Below, in pieces: positions 1 to 9,822 of a stretch of 64,000 bases of DNA. The position numbers were made by a program, and so were the translations under genes. The notes below the pieces were generated by a model. That model ran no database searches and had not been told where the DNA came from. It was given only the letters and a program-made list of their open reading frames with translations. Positions within the stretch are counted from its first letter, which is position 1. Each line of letters opens with the position of its first letter. Source of the DNA: Burkholderia pseudomultivorans (GTDB lineage Bacteria; Pseudomonadota; Gammaproteobacteria; Burkholderiales; Burkholderiaceae). The stretch lies in the NCBI RefSeq assembly GCF_001718415.1, contig NZ_CP013379.1, positions 47,153 through 111,152 on the forward strand. Reading direction: 5' to 3'.

Positions 1-479
1 CGACGGATACGTACGTCCTGCTTGGCACACGCGACCGGCTCAACGTGGTTCTGCTGGAAGCGCACGTCAATCGTCGTGCGTTGCTGGAGTTATGGCTCTC
101 GCCCGGCATGCACGTTCCGATCGCCTATTCGATGATGGGATGGGCCCTGCTGGCGGCGCTTCCTGAGGACGAGCGGCATTATCTACTGACCCAGGTCGAA
201 CTCCACGCCGGCGATGCCTGGCCGGCCATCATTCGCCGCCGAATGTGTGAAAAGATCGTGCAGGTACACGAATTCGGTTTCTGCATGCTGGATGGCGAGT
301 GGGAGCCGGAGCTAACGTGTGTTGCAGCCCCCGTCACGCCGCCGGGTCACCCGCCTCTCGTGCAGTGCTGCGACGGACGCACGGCGCGCGTTGCACAGGC
401 CAGTGTCGAGCGCGAACTCGGATCGAGGCTTGTCGCGTGTGCGCATGTCCTGCAGGAGCGACTGCCGACACGTCGCTGA
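1..479 (+). CDS. IclR-family regulator, C-terminal part (5' end outside window)
   Basis: The reading frame is open to the left edge, so only the effector-binding domain of an IclR-type transcription regulator is present. The visible part reads like the IclR C-terminal domain: a strand rich in L and V, an 'LSPGMHVPIAY...GWALLAALPE' segment matching the usual 'G.r.pl..ta.GrAlLA.lp' stretch, then 'VQVHEFGFCMLDGEWEPELTCVAAPV'. In the family this domain senses a small aromatic or carbon-source effector and controls a neighbouring catabolic operon. The DNA-binding half lies outside the window, so intactness cannot be judged. A second, broken IclR gene follows 29 bases later. Confidence 0.75.
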   Translation, partial: TDTYVLLGTRDRLNVVLLEAHVNRRALLELWLSPGMHVPIAYSMMGWALLAALPEDERHYLLTQVELHAGDAWPAIIRRRMCEKIVQVHEFGFCMLDGEWEPELTCVAAPVTPPGHPPLVQCCDGRTARVAQASVERELGSRLVACAHVLQERLPTRR

Positions 480-508
480 TCACCCGCTCGCCTATCCCAG
501 ATACCACC

Positions 509-1286
509 ATGGCCAACGATACGGAAATCACGATGACGCTCGAACGCGGGTTACAGGTGCTCAGCGTATTCCATGCCGAACGCATACCGCTAACAAACGG
601 CGAACTGCTGCGGCGAACCGAACTGCCGCGATCGGTCGTGTCTCGCCTGACCTACCCTTATCCAGCTCGGGTTCATCCGCCGCGTGGCAAGCAGCTCCCG
701 GTTCGAACTGGCTGCGGGCATATTCGGTATCGGTAACTCCTACCTGGCAACCAATCCCGTCACGCGACTGGCCGAACCAGTGATGCAGCACCTCTCCGAC
801 CATCTCGGTGTCCCGGTTGCACTCGCCGTGCCACATCGTCTCGACATGCTGTGCGTGGCCCATTGTTACGACGCGCGCAACTAGACACTTCAGCTGGGTG
901 TCGGGTCGTTGCTGCCCATGGGCACGACGGCGATCGGGAAAGCCTGGCTCTGGGGCCTGCCGGAAAACGCTCGCTACGATTACATCACACGATTGCTGAA
1001 TGCCGCCGGTGATCAAACACCGGCGCTCGAGGCCGGCTTCGATGCCGCTTTCAACGAGCTCGATTCGATCGGCGTCTGCACATCGATCGGCGAATGTCAA
1101 AAAGACGTGTACGGGATCGTGTTGCCGATCCGGGTAGGTTGCGTCGACATACCGATGGCACTGAGCTGCGGCGCAGTAGATCCCAAGCTGGACGCCAGCG
1201 CTATCAGGCATCACATAGTGCCCGTGATCAAGCTAACGGCAATCGACCTAGGCACTGTCCTTCGCGACATTCGGTACACGCCATGA
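509..1286 (+). pseudogene. IclR-family regulator, broken by frameshift and stop
   Basis: An ATG at 509 opens a typical IclR winged-helix start ('TLERGLQVLSVFHAER...LPRSVVSRLTY'). The frame is lost near 650-680, where homology continues in another frame ('RFELAAGIFGIGNSYLATNPV'). It is then cut by an in-frame TAG at 882-884, after which the effector domain goes on ('LLPMGTTAIGKAWLWGLPE...') to the TGA at 1284. Two independent lesions in one gene argue for decay rather than one sequencing error. In the family such proteins repress or activate catabolic operons; this copy should not give a full protein. Confidence 0.8.
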
Positions 1287-1793
1287 ACGTTCAGACGAAT
1301 GCGAAACCGTACGGTCTTGCACCACCGATTGATCGTCCACTCCTGGCTTCAAGGTGAGCCGCCCGAGCGCCCTTCCTCGTAGTCGACCTTGACAAATTCG
1401 CCGCCCGCAACTTGACCTGGCCGACCACCTCCGCGTGTGTCGTTTGCGCGCACGATTGCGCCCGCGGCGCGGCGGTCATCTTCGCTGACGTGCGCACCGG
1501 CACTGCTTTGTACTGCCACCGAGAATCCCAGCGTGAGCGGTTTCCCGACCACGCCAGGAACGGTCGCTGCGCGCCGCTCGTCAATGGTCGCTTCCAGAGG
1601 AACTCATTTCGTTACTATCATAGGAAAGATAGGATTACCAAGCTGTCAATCGTGCCAACATCGACCACTTAAGCATACCGCCTAGCACGTCGTGCCAGAA
1701 TAAAAAATCGGCACCGAGATTGGCCGACCAGGCCTTCCTCTTGCCCGTCCCCGCAAGAACAACTGTCCTTAAAATAGTCGACCTTCCAGCATC
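1287..1793. other. About 500 bases with no recognisable gene
   Basis: Short overlapping open frames exist on both strands, but none has a recognisable motif or a convincing ribosome binding site. The stretch lies between the decayed IclR gene and the 3' end of the minus-strand flavin oxidoreductase and is probably gene remnant sequence. Confidence 0.5.
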
Positions 1794-3758
1794 CTAGTTT
1801 ATGGATCGTGCCGCTATGTGCCCCTCGCGAATTGCGGGTTGAATATCACGAGCCGACAGTGCGTCACCGACCAAGTGGAGTTGGCCCACTCGCCCTCGCA
1901 ATGCTGCCCAGATTTCGTTTTGCGACTCCCGGTAGCCCACGATCACCACAGTGTCGGCCGGGACGCTTTCCGTCTGGCTTCCGAAAAGCGGTCTGATTTC
2001 GACACTTCCCTTCTCGATGGAAACTAGGGCCGATTGCGTGGCGATGCGCAACCGGCCCGCGTTGTACATTCGGCGCAACGCGGCTTGCGTGCGCCCAGTG
2101 GTCTCGACGGCCGGAGCGAACATCAGGTGGCGCGTCACATAGGTCACCTCAGCCCCGCGATTGATCAGCGCTTCGCAGCAACCGATAGCTTCGTAGTGCC
2201 CGACGTCGTCGAAGACCAGCGCCGTGCGACCCACGTTCTGCGGCGGGGCCATCGCGAGATCCAGTGACGTGAGCACCGTCGCGTCCCGCGAAATCCGCAA
2301 CTCGGCAGCCGGGTCGGCGGTCTGCCGGAACTCGCGAACGTCCGCCGGCTGCGAACCCGTCGCCACGATCACGGCATCCGGCTGCTCCGCCAGCACGTCG
2401 TCCGCATCCATATACGTCGACAGCCGCACGTCTGCACCTAGGCGGTAGATCTCGTTCTCCAGCCAGATCGCGATATCTCCGATCGGATGGAGTTTTGGCA
2501 AGTGTTTGGCGCAGTTGAGCAGACCGCCCAGATCGGACATCGCCTCGACCAATGTCACCCGGTGCCCGGCAAGCAGCGCTGTGCGAGTGGCTTCCATGCC
2601 CGCCACCCCGCCGCCTACCACCAGCACCTTGCGTGGAGTCCCGGCTTTCACGATCGTCTCGTCCGACAGCGTCCGCTCGTACCCTACTGCAGGGTTCACC
2701 GCACACCCCATCCGGCCGGCGAACGCGCCGCCCAGGCACCCCTGGTTGCAGCCGATACACGGGCGCACCTCGGTACCGCGCCCCTCACGACTCTTCACCA
2801 CCAACATTGGATCGGCAATCATGCCGCGTACAATGTTGACCATGTCCGCCTGCCCCGACTTCAACGCCTGCTCGGCGTCGTCCAGCGTTGCATAACGACC
2901 CACGATGATGCGCGGAACCGTTACCCCCCGCGAAATGCGCTCAGCATGAGGCAACTGATAGCCCACCGGCGCGTCCATGCCCGCATAGCGGTCCACGTGA
3001 AAGTAGTAGTCACCGTGCGTGATGTTCACGAAATCGATCAGGCCCTCGGCCTGCGCCCGCAACGCAATGGCGTTGACGTCTTCATCCGCGAGAATGCGCG
3101 GGTCGGAGCTTCCACCGATGCGCACGCCGAGCGCGAAATCCGGCGACGTGGCCGCGCGAATCGCGTGCAGAGTCTCGAGGAACGCTCGAATGCGGTTGTC
3201 AAAGCTGCCGCCGTATGCATCGGTACGCTGGTTCAGCACCGGCGAGAAGAATTGAGAGAACAGGTAGCCCGCTCCGGCCAGCACTTCTACACCGTCCAGG
3301 CCCGCGACCTGCATGCGGGCGGCCGCCTTGGCGTACGCATCGATCACTTCTTCGATCTGGTCGGTAGTCATCGGAATAGGCGGAGCGACCGAGTAGCGCC
3401 CCGTCAGCGCCGACACTGCCCATGGCAAGCCGCCGTCCGCGGCCGGATCGGTATAACCGCCGTGCCAAAGCTGCGTAAACAACTTCATGCCCGTCGGGGC
3501 GATCGCATCGACCAGTTTTCGCATCGGCACGATCGATCCATCGTCGCTCGCAGTCAGTGAAAACGTCGATGACGAATGAACCGATGTGCTTTCGATGATC
3601 GACAACCCCGCGCCGCCTTTTGCGCGCGCCAGGTGATACGCAATCAGGTCGTCGTTGACGTATCGGTCGGCCAGGCGCGTCGCATGCGCAGTGCGCACGA
3701 TACGGTTCGGAATCTCAACGGCACCGATCCGAAGCGGTGAGAAAACATGTTTGTACAT
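1794..3758 (-). CDS. NADH:flavin oxidoreductase of the 2,4-dienoyl-CoA reductase type (OYE barrel + FAD domain)
   Basis: A 654-aa protein with an N-terminal Old Yellow Enzyme TIM barrel (about residues 1-330; 'FSPLRIGAVEIPNRIVRTAHATRLAD', 'FFSPVLNQRTDAYGGS'). A cysteine cluster follows (C-x2-C-x3-C-x10-C, about residues 333-352), which in this family holds a 4Fe-4S centre. The C-terminal FAD/NAD(P) domain has a GGGVAGMEA nucleotide-binding loop near residue 385. The length is typical for the family (about 650-680). Members reduce activated C=C bonds using FMN, Fe-S and FAD. Its ATG lies two bases after the SDR stop codon, so the two genes are one operon; a role in catabolism of an unsaturated acid, CoA thioester or cyclic ketone is inferred. 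The substrate cannot be read from the sequence. Confidence 0.85.
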   Translation of the reverse strand: MYKHVFSPLRIGAVEIPNRIVRTAHATRLADRYVNDDLIAYHLARAKGGAGLSIIESTSVHSSSTFSLTASDDGSIVPMRKLVDAIAPTGMKLFTQLWHGGYTDPAADGGLPWAVSALTGRYSVAPPIPMTTDQIEEVIDAYAKAAARMQVAGLDGVEVLAGAGYLFSQFFSPVLNQRTDAYGGSFDNRIRAFLETLHAIRAATSPDFALGVRIGGSSDPRILADEDVNAIALRAQAEGLIDFVNITHGDYYFHVDRYAGMDAPVGYQLPHAERISRGVTVPRIIVGRYATLDDAEQALKSGQADMVNIVRGMIADPMLVVKSREGRGTEVRPCIGCNQGCLGGAFAGRMGCAVNPAVGYERTLSDETIVKAGTPRKVLVVGGGVAGMEATRTALLAGHRVTLVEAMSDLGGLLNCAKHLPKLHPIGDIAIWLENEIYRLGADVRLSTYMDADDVLAEQPDAVIVATGSQPADVREFRQTADPAAELRISRDATVLTSLDLAMAPPQNVGRTALVFDDVGHYEAIGCCEALINRGAEVTYVTRHLMFAPAVETTGRTQAALRRMYNAGRLRIATQSALVSIEKGSVEIRPLFGSQTESVPADTVVIVGYRESQNEIWAALRGRVGQLHLVGDALSARDIQPAIREGHIAARSIN

Positions 3759-3760
3759 AA

Positions 3761-4543
3761 TCAGGCTATCGAGCGTTTGGACGTGATGCCACCGTCGACT
3801 GTGACGATGGTGCCGCTGGTGTAACCTGAGCGGGGTGACGCCAGATAAACGAAAAGATCGGCGATTTCCTCGACCGTCGCAGCACGCCCCAGCGGGTAAC
3901 CTGCGATCAGTTCGTCCGAGCGCCCTTCGTCACCGAGCAGGCGCGCCGCGTGGTTTTTCAGAACCTTGGCGATTCGCTCGGTAGCGACAGGCCCCGGATT
4001 AACGCCTAACACACGGATACCATCGTCCAGGCTACGGCCGCCCAGCGCGCACGTAAACGCCATCAATGCGGCATTGCCGGTCGAACCAGCGATGTAGTTG
4101 AAGTCGAAGTTCTGGCCGCCATTGCCGATGTTGTTGAGAATCACACCGCCGCCGCGCACCTTCATCCCTGTGTAAATCGCACGCGTGAGGTTGATGTAGC
4201 CGAAGACCTTCAGTTCCCAGCCATTGCGCCACGCATCTTCATCGACATCCCACAGCGTGCCGCCCGGAATCGCACCGGCGTTGTTCACCAGGACATCGAT
4301 TGCGCCCGCGAACGCGACGATCTTCTCGATCGCGCCAGGCGCCGTCATGTCCAGCGCGAGCACTTCCACGCGCGCGTCATGCATGGCGCGCAGGTCAGCC
4401 GCCAGCTTTTCCAGTTTGTCTGCAGAGCGAGCAGTCAATACGAGGTGGCAACCCTCTGCGGCGAACGCCTTCGCGAGACCCTCGCCGATGCCCTGTGATG
4501 CACCGGTGACCAGCACTCTCCGGTTTACAAGTTTCATGTCCAT
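3761..4543 (-). CDS. Short-chain dehydrogenase/reductase lacking the usual Lys of YxxxK
   Basis: A 260-aa classical-size SDR. The cofactor motif TGASQGIG is at residues 13-20, followed by 'NNAG' and a C-terminal 'PGPVATERI...GTIVTVDGG'. Near residue 154 the active-site stretch reads Y-I-A-G-S, so the lysine of YxxxK is replaced by serine. Some SDR subfamilies with a 'GSxGNAALMAF' stretch share this change; the effect on catalysis is unknown. It is the first gene of a two-gene operon with the flavin oxidoreductase (2-base spacing). Two ATGs lie close together (residues 1 and 3). Confidence 0.85.
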   Translation of the reverse strand: MDMKLVNRRVLVTGASQGIGEGLAKAFAAEGCHLVLTARSADKLEKLAADLRAMHDARVEVLALDMTAPGAIEKIVAFAGAIDVLVNNAGAIPGGTLWDVDEDAWRNGWELKVFGYINLTRAIYTGMKVRGGGVILNNIGNGGQNFDFNYIAGSTGNAALMAFTCALGGRSLDDGIRVLGVNPGPVATERIAKVLKNHAARLLGDEGRSDELIAGYPLGRAATVEEIADLFVYLASPRSGYTSGTIVTVDGGITSKRSIA

Positions 4544-5966
4544 TGTGAGTTTCGTACCATCCCTATCCGAAATTTGTCATTCCAGTTGCGATCCCGACCG
4601 CAACTAACCGCTGAGATGCCTTCGCACAGCCTAATCGAACATTGAACGCCAGATACCACGCGCGGATCGATGCACCAAGGCGACTGTTCCGTACTTTGAC
4701 ATTAAAACCATGGCAATCTTGTGCTCGGTACGTTTATCCTCTGCCTCGCATCAGGCCGCCGTTGTCGACGTTGACCGACTGACAGGCAGTGCTTCTCCAA
4801 AATTCAGACATCATGAACAGTACCGTACGCTATCTATTTATGCTCCGATCTCGGAAGCGGCAGTTGTTGCGACAGCAATCTTGTGCGCCATCAGCAATGA
4901 TGGTTTCCTTGGGCTCTTGTGGGTATCGGCAACGATATATCGAACCTCGATCACGGGTAAAAACGGCAGCTTCGCGGCTTTGTACGCGGCCTGACACAGC
5001 TAAATCATCGTATCGACCAGCTTTGGATCGGCCGCCACACGCGTTCGATCTCGCAATCGTCGGCGTCCGATGTATTCAATCTCGCTAGAGCGTAGATGCT
5101 TCTGCCACCACCGCGGCTTTGCAGTCTGCATGGAGATCTCGTCGATATTTTGTGATCTATTCAAGTGACCAGGCCATGTCATCCCATTTCGGAACGGATG
5201 CGCCGTAAAGTAGTGCTCGATTGTCTCCGGATTTCTTGTACTCCTTCAACTTATGGTCGAGCGCGCGAACAGCATCGTCAATTGAGCAAAGAACTCTTTC
5301 CCGTACTTTGAAAACCGGCACCGGGATGATCTTTCCCGTCGGGCGACGCAACTCCTCCGAACTTAAAAATGCGGCCATATATAGGCCATCTCCAAGGGGG
5401 CGCGCACCAGCAGGCAACGCTTTGTCAGCTTGCTGCGGCGTCTCGCGCTCGTCTATCAGGTGCCCGCACGCGCCCGGAGAGCGTCATCCTGGCGCAAATT
5501 CATTCACACGCATGCAACCTTGCCCTTCGACACTCCCAGTTCATTTCTCATCGTCGCAAAACGAGGCACATGTTCGGCACGCCTTCAACTTGTCTCGCAA
5601 TGCACGGCGACAGCCCGGAAAAGCAGGTTCAGAGACAAAAGCAAACCGATTCACCCAGAAGCCTGACGTCCGCACGGAACTGTCGCAACCGATATCCTCG
5701 CCGCGACAGAATATAGGACGCAACCATCCGTGCAGCCGCGGCAGGGGCAATCCGCCAGCTGGGACATTAATGCTGCCTGCTCAATGATTCTGTACTTACG
5801 GGAGGGTGGTTCGCGAAAGCCAGGCGCGAAATTCCACAGGTTTGTTCCGTCGTACGGAACAACTACGCGTCGTGCATTGACGCACTCATGGTTGGCGCAC
5901 AGGGTGGTGCATCGAACACTACGAAGGAGATGTCATATCTGAAGAAAACAGGAGGCGTCTGGGTAT
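4544..5966. other. Gene-poor stretch with remnants
   Basis: No gene can be assigned with confidence across about 1.4 kb. The best open frame is on the minus strand at 5157-5417 (86 aa, ending 'SVPKWDDMAWSLE'). It has a protein-like composition but no family I recognise and no clear start. The other open frames are short and mutually overlapping. Together with the neighbouring crotonase fragment this looks like eroded accessory DNA. Confidence 0.45.
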
Positions 5967-6092
5967 GCGTCGTACTCAAGGCTCCCGTTCGATCCCCCGT
6001 CGAATGGGGTCTTGCACATCACGCTCAACCGTCCCGAGCGGCTCAATGCGCTCGATGGGCGCGGACACGATGAACTTACTCGCGTATGTTAA
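5967..6092 (+). pseudogene. Enoyl-CoA hydratase/isomerase (crotonase) N-terminal remnant
   Basis: The frame starting near 5967 reads '...FDPPSNGVLHITLNRPERLNALDG' and ends at TAA 6090-6092. 'GVLHITLNRPERLNAL' is the conserved N-terminus of crotonase-family proteins. Normal members have about 260 residues, so only about 40 remain, and the start is out of frame with the nearest ATG at 5965. The fragment sits just before an intact GMC oxidoreductase, which suggests a deletion in a former catabolic operon. Confidence 0.7.
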
Positions 6093-6162
6093 GACCATCA
6101 ACTTCAACATTGCGGATTGAGGGGCCAGCCGCAACGTCACATTCGGCCCGGGAAAATAAAAT

Positions 6163-7794
6163 ATGGAATCATTTGATTACGTCATAGTGGGGGCAGGCAG
6201 CGCAGGTTGCGTCTTGGCACTGCGGTTGGCTGAGGCAGGCTACAGCGTGTGCGTCCTCGAAGCCGGCCCCGCGGATCGCAACATCATGATCCACGTGCCC
6301 GCGGGTTTCATCTACGCCGTGTCGAATCCGAATCTGACATGGGGTTTCCATAGCGCCCCGGTGCCGGGCATCAACGGCCGATCCGTGCCATTGGTGCAGG
6401 GCAAGGTACTCGGCGGATCCAGTTCGATCAACGGCATGGTCTACAACCGCTGCCAACCGCAAGACTATGACGCGTGGGCCGAGCTGGGAAATCCCGGCTG
6501 GGGCTTCAAGGATGTTTTGCCCTACTTCCGTCGATCCGAGCGTCGCCTTGGAGCAGGAGACAATGACTTTCGTGGAAGAAGCGGACCGGTAACCGTCTCG
6601 AATCCCGACTATCCCAATCCGCTCTCTGCCCGCTTCATTGCAGCCGCCGAAGCGCAAGGAATTCCGTTTACGGACGACTACAATGGCGCGTCCCAAGACG
6701 GTGTCGGCGACTTCCAGTTCACAATCGACCCTAGCCGTGGTCCAGGCCGACGTATCAGCACCGCGGTGGCGTTCCTCAATCAAGCAAAGCGCACCAAGCG
6801 TGTGACGATTCGTACCGGTTGTCTTGCAGAAGAGATCCTGTTCAAAGGACGAACGGCCGAAGGCGTACGTTACCTTCGTGGCCGTGGGCACAATCAACGT
6901 ACATCGGTCATGGCCCGACGTGAAGTTATCGTCTCTGCCGGTGCAATCAACACACCGCGTCTGCTCCAGATTTCCGGTATCGGTGACGGTGTACATCTGC
7001 AGGAGATCGGCCGTGAGGTACTGATCCATTCGCCAGGCGTCGGCGCCAACCTGACAGATCACTACCAAGTCCGACTATCCGCGCATCTCCAGGGCACACG
7101 CACATTGAACGAACGCGCATCTGGCCTACCGCTACTATCCGAGATATTCAAGTGGTTGATCGGCCGTCCGAGCCTGCTGTCATTGGGGCCAGTGCCATTG
7201 CGCTTGTTCTGCCGCACCGATCCGAGAATGGCCGTGCCAGACCTGCAGATGTCGTTTACCCCTGGAAGCTTCAAACAAGGCGAAACCGGAAAACTGGATG
7301 CCTATCCAGGCATGACTATCGGCGGATACCAGCAAAGGCCCGAGAGCCGCGGCTATGTTCGCGCCATCTCGACCTGCATACACGACCCGCCGGAAATCCA
7401 GCCGAACTACTTGGCGACGGATACCGACCGCGCTGCCATCATCCATGTCATCCGGCTCGCAAGACAACTAATGCGCTCACCCGCCTTCAAGCCACTTTTT
7501 GTCGACGAAAGCTTCCCGGGCGGCTCGGTGGGCAACTCGGACGATGAAATTCTCGACTTTGCACGTAGGTCCGGAGGAACAGCATTCCATCACATGGGTA
7601 CGGCTCGCATGGGTCCCGTGAGTGACCCCATGTCAGTGGTAGATGCTCGCCTGCGGCTGCGCGGTGCAAACCATCTGCGAGTTGCGGATTGCTCAATCAT
7701 GCCGACCGCTATGTCAGGCAACACCAATGCCCCGGCGATCATGATTGGTGAAAAAGCCGCTGACATGATCATCGAGGATGCGCGTTATACCTGA
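6163..7794 (+). CDS. GMC-family FAD-dependent oxidoreductase (choline dehydrogenase-like)
   Basis: A 543-aa protein of normal GMC length. The N-terminal Rossmann motif GAGSAG begins at residue 10, followed by the GMC signature around 'GKVLGGSSSINGMVYNR'. The second signature is near 'SAGAINTPRLLQISGIG'. The C-terminal active-site stretch 'GGTAFHHMGTARMG' carries the catalytic His, and 'MSGNTNAPAIMIGEKAADMI' the second catalytic His/Asn position. The family oxidises primary alcohols or choline-like and cyclic alcohols with FAD. The substrate is unknown; the setting (OYE, SDR, crotonase remnant, IclR) suggests an alcohol-to-acid catabolic route. It appears intact. Confidence 0.88.
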   Translation: MESFDYVIVGAGSAGCVLALRLAEAGYSVCVLEAGPADRNIMIHVPAGFIYAVSNPNLTWGFHSAPVPGINGRSVPLVQGKVLGGSSSINGMVYNRCQPQDYDAWAELGNPGWGFKDVLPYFRRSERRLGAGDNDFRGRSGPVTVSNPDYPNPLSARFIAAAEAQGIPFTDDYNGASQDGVGDFQFTIDPSRGPGRRISTAVAFLNQAKRTKRVTIRTGCLAEEILFKGRTAEGVRYLRGRGHNQRTSVMARREVIVSAGAINTPRLLQISGIGDGVHLQEIGREVLIHSPGVGANLTDHYQVRLSAHLQGTRTLNERASGLPLLSEIFKWLIGRPSLLSLGPVPLRLFCRTDPRMAVPDLQMSFTPGSFKQGETGKLDAYPGMTIGGYQQRPESRGYVRAISTCIHDPPEIQPNYLATDTDRAAIIHVIRLARQLMRSPAFKPLFVDESFPGGSVGNSDDEILDFARRSGGTAFHHMGTARMGPVSDPMSVVDARLRLRGANHLRVADCSIMPTAMSGNTNAPAIMIGEKAADMIIEDARYT

Positions 7795-7799
7795 GTGCG

Positions 7800-8000
7800 G
7801 TGGAAAACGAAAAAAGCAAATCCAGCTTTGACGCGTTCGCATATCCGCAGCTCAAATTATTGGCCACGCTGAAGCGAGTCGGCATCGACCGTCATGCACC
7901 CAACGACGAGTTGTGCATGCACCACCATTTCGATCATGCGGGCTGGAAAACATACAAGCAGAACAGCCGGTGGCTACCCACGGTCCCAAACGCGAAATGA
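7800..8000 (+). CDS. Possible small ORF after the GMC gene
   Basis: A 66-aa frame with a GTG start five bases after the GMC stop codon, rich in K, H and N ('ELCMHHHFDHAGWKTYKQN'). The position would allow translational coupling, but there is no family match I recognise and it could be the tail of a decayed gene. Low confidence. Confidence 0.22.
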   Translation: MENEKSKSSFDAFAYPQLKLLATLKRVGIDRHAPNDELCMHHHFDHAGWKTYKQNSRWLPTVPNAK

Positions 8001-8130
8001 CCTTTTGGTAAAGAGGAGTACCCGGCCGGGAAAGCGCCCTCGCATTGGTAGTGAGACGGATTGAACGGCTTTCGCGTACCCACTATGCTGTCGGATGAAC
8101 TGCCGCGCCGACGATGCCGTTTGGAGACCC

Positions 8131-8165
8131 CACACATTAATTTCAAAGCACGGAATTAGTGTGTG
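8131..8165. repeat. 12-bp inverted repeat (hairpin) after the GMC unit
   Basis: CACACATTAATT at 8131-8142 pairs with AATTAGTGTGTG at 8154-8165, with one G-T type mismatch and an 11-base spacer. There is no run of T after it, so it is not a clear intrinsic terminator. It lies in the gene-free stretch between the GMC gene and the insertion sequence. Confidence 0.5.
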
Positions 8166-8458
8166 TTAACCCTTGATGTTGACCAGCGACGCCGGAATAA
8201 TCGATAACGTAGTGGCTCCTTGTGGAATGAGCTGCGGGAGCTGTAATCACGTGGCTTGTGTTGCGCGGATCTTCTTCGTCGTCGCTTGGCGAGAATGCCT
8301 TGGACGATCAACAGTCGATGGCACTTTGCAGCCACTGATTTTCAACCACGCCTACTCTCGCCGAAGCCATGGCGGTCGCGATAACCGGCCTCAAGTCGCT
8401 TTGCCCAACGCGCGCCCTGTTTCTGCATGGAGTTGACCCTGTAATCCCGGACACGGCA

Positions 8459-9346
8459 TCACACTAAGGTTGCTGAATCCATCGAGCGCCGGAACTCGCG
8501 AGGCGAGCGGTATTTCAGCGCGCTATGGGGATGCTTCTCGTTGTAATGCTCGAACGCGATGGCCAAGTTGCGTGCGGCAGTCGCTGCGTCCGGCTTCGGC
8601 ATGAAGGCGACGTAGTCGCGTTTCATCGTCTTCACGAAGCTCTCTGCCATCCCATTACTTTGTGGGCTGCACACCGGTGTGGTCAATGGCTTCAGGCCGA
8701 TGGCCACTGCGAACCGGCGCGTGTCGTCGGCCGTGTAGCCCGAACCGTTGTCGCTCAGCCACTCGATTTCGGACGGGGTATGCAGTTCGTTGCCAAACCG
8801 ATTTTCCACTGCAGCCAGCATCACGTCGCGCACGATGTCGCCGCTGTGACCTGCTGTCGTGGCTGCCCAGCTCATCGCCTCTCGGTCGCAGCAATCCAGC
8901 GCAAACGTCACCCGCAGCGGCTCGCCGTTGTCGCAGCGGAACTCGAAGCCGTCCGAGCACCATCGCTGATTGCTGCGCGCGACGGCCACCTTGCCATCGT
9001 GCCGACGTTGCGGCCGAGGCGGGGCTGGACGCCGTTGCATCAGCAGACCGTGAGTGCGCATGATGCGATAGATGCGCTTCGCATTGAACGGCACCTGTCC
9101 GGCAGCAATGCGTTCATTGCGCAGCGAGCCCCACACCCGGCGATAGCCATAGCTGGGCAAATCGCCGACGACTCGGCGGATTTCCTCGACCACGCTCGCA
9201 TCGTCCGTCTGCCGCGATTGACGGCCATCGCGCCACGTCGCCGGACGCGACAGTCGTGCCGATACGTTCGAGCGCGACACGCCGAGAACTTCACAAACCA
9301 GTTTCACTGGTCGTCCTCCGGCAGCGAGGGCGAGTGCGCTATCCAT
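8459..9346 (-). CDS. IS3-family transposase OrfB (DDE integrase domain)
   Basis: 295 aa with an HTH_21-like region ('[18 protein letters not shown]...[15 protein letters not shown]') and an rve/DDE core: first D in '[15 protein letters not shown]', second D in '[15 protein letters not shown]', E in '[15 protein letters not shown]'. Residue spacing is normal for IS3 elements. The ATG overlaps a run of seven A at 9346-9352 (minus strand) inside orfA. That is the usual site for the programmed -1 frameshift that makes the OrfAB fusion transposase. It appears intact. Confidence 0.88.
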   Translation of the reverse strand: MDSALALAAGGRPVKLVCEVLGVSRSNVSARLSRPATWRDGRQSRQTDDASVVEEIRRVVGDLPSYGYRRVWGSLRNERIAAGQVPFNAKRIYRIMRTHGLLMQRRPAPPRPQRRHDGKVAVARSNQRWCSDGFEFRCDNGEPLRVTFALDCCDREAMSWAATTAGHSGDIVRDVMLAAVENRFGNELHTPSEIEWLSDNGSGYTADDTRRFAVAIGLKPLTTPVCSPQSNGMAESFVKTMKRDYVAFMPKPDAATAARNLAIAFEHYNEKHPHSALKYRSPREFRRSMDSATLV

Positions 9347-9669
9347 TTTTTTGCCCGGCCGTACTCGACTGCTTCGCGGAGAATCTCGTTCTCCATGGTC
9401 TTCTTGCCGAGCATCCGTTGCAGCTCGCGAATCTGCTTGAGCGCGTCGGCCAGCTCTGAGGCCGGAACCACTTCCTCGCCAGCCTTGACCGCTGACAGGC
9501 TCCCATCCTGGTACAGCTTGCGCCAGTGGAACAGCTGGTTCGGGTTCACGCCGTGCTGCCGCGCGACCATCGAAACCGACTTCCCTGGTTCGAAACTCTC
9601 GCGAACCATCGCCAGCTTTTGCTCCGCCGTCCAGCGCCGCCGGCGCTCCGGGCCCGTCAACACTTCCAT
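9304..9669 (-). CDS. IS3-family transposase OrfA (HTH protein)
   Basis: 121 aa from the ATG at 9669, which begins '[18 protein letters not shown]', as expected for IS2-group OrfA. A GTG ten codons upstream is an alternative. The helix-turn-helix '[23 protein letters not shown]' is followed by a leucine-zipper-like coiled coil ('[28 protein letters not shown]'). OrfA binds the ends and regulates transposition; its 3' end overlaps orfB by 43 bases. Confidence 0.85.
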   Translation of the reverse strand: MEVLTGPERRRRWTAEQKLAMVRESFEPGKSVSMVARQHGVNPNQLFHWRKLYQDGSLSAVKAGEEVVPASELADALKQIRELQRMLGKKTMENEILREAVEYGRAKKWIAHSPSLPEDDQ

Positions 9670-9822
9670 CACTTCCTGCCTGGTGTTAGTCAAAAACACA
9701 GTCTTATGCCTACCCGTTATTGTAAGTGGGTGACTGTGTCCGGCGTTTCAGGGGGCTGCTCCAGAGCCTTTCCAGGACTAAGGACATCCAACCGGAAGAA
9801 TGCACGGGAGTCAAGGGCACCC

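Larger units (their letters stand above)
8428..9763 (-). mobile_element. IS3-family, IS2-group insertion sequence, complete (1336 bp)
   Basis: Two overlapping transposase frames (orfA, orfB) are bracketed by imperfect terminal inverted repeats of about 29 bp. The left end starts TGGAGTTGACCCTGTAATC at 8428. The right end, read on the other strand, starts TGGAGCAGCCCCCTGAAAC at 9763, and both run into CCGGACAC. The TGGA start and size fit the IS2 group. The five bases outside each end (ctgca, gagcc) do not match, so no target-site duplication is seen. This suggests a later rearrangement or deletion on one side. Confidence 0.85.

Noticed and set aside
1349..1552. Minus-strand 67-codon frame near the left end
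   Set aside because: No recognisable family, no binding site, and overlapped by equally long frames on the other strand.
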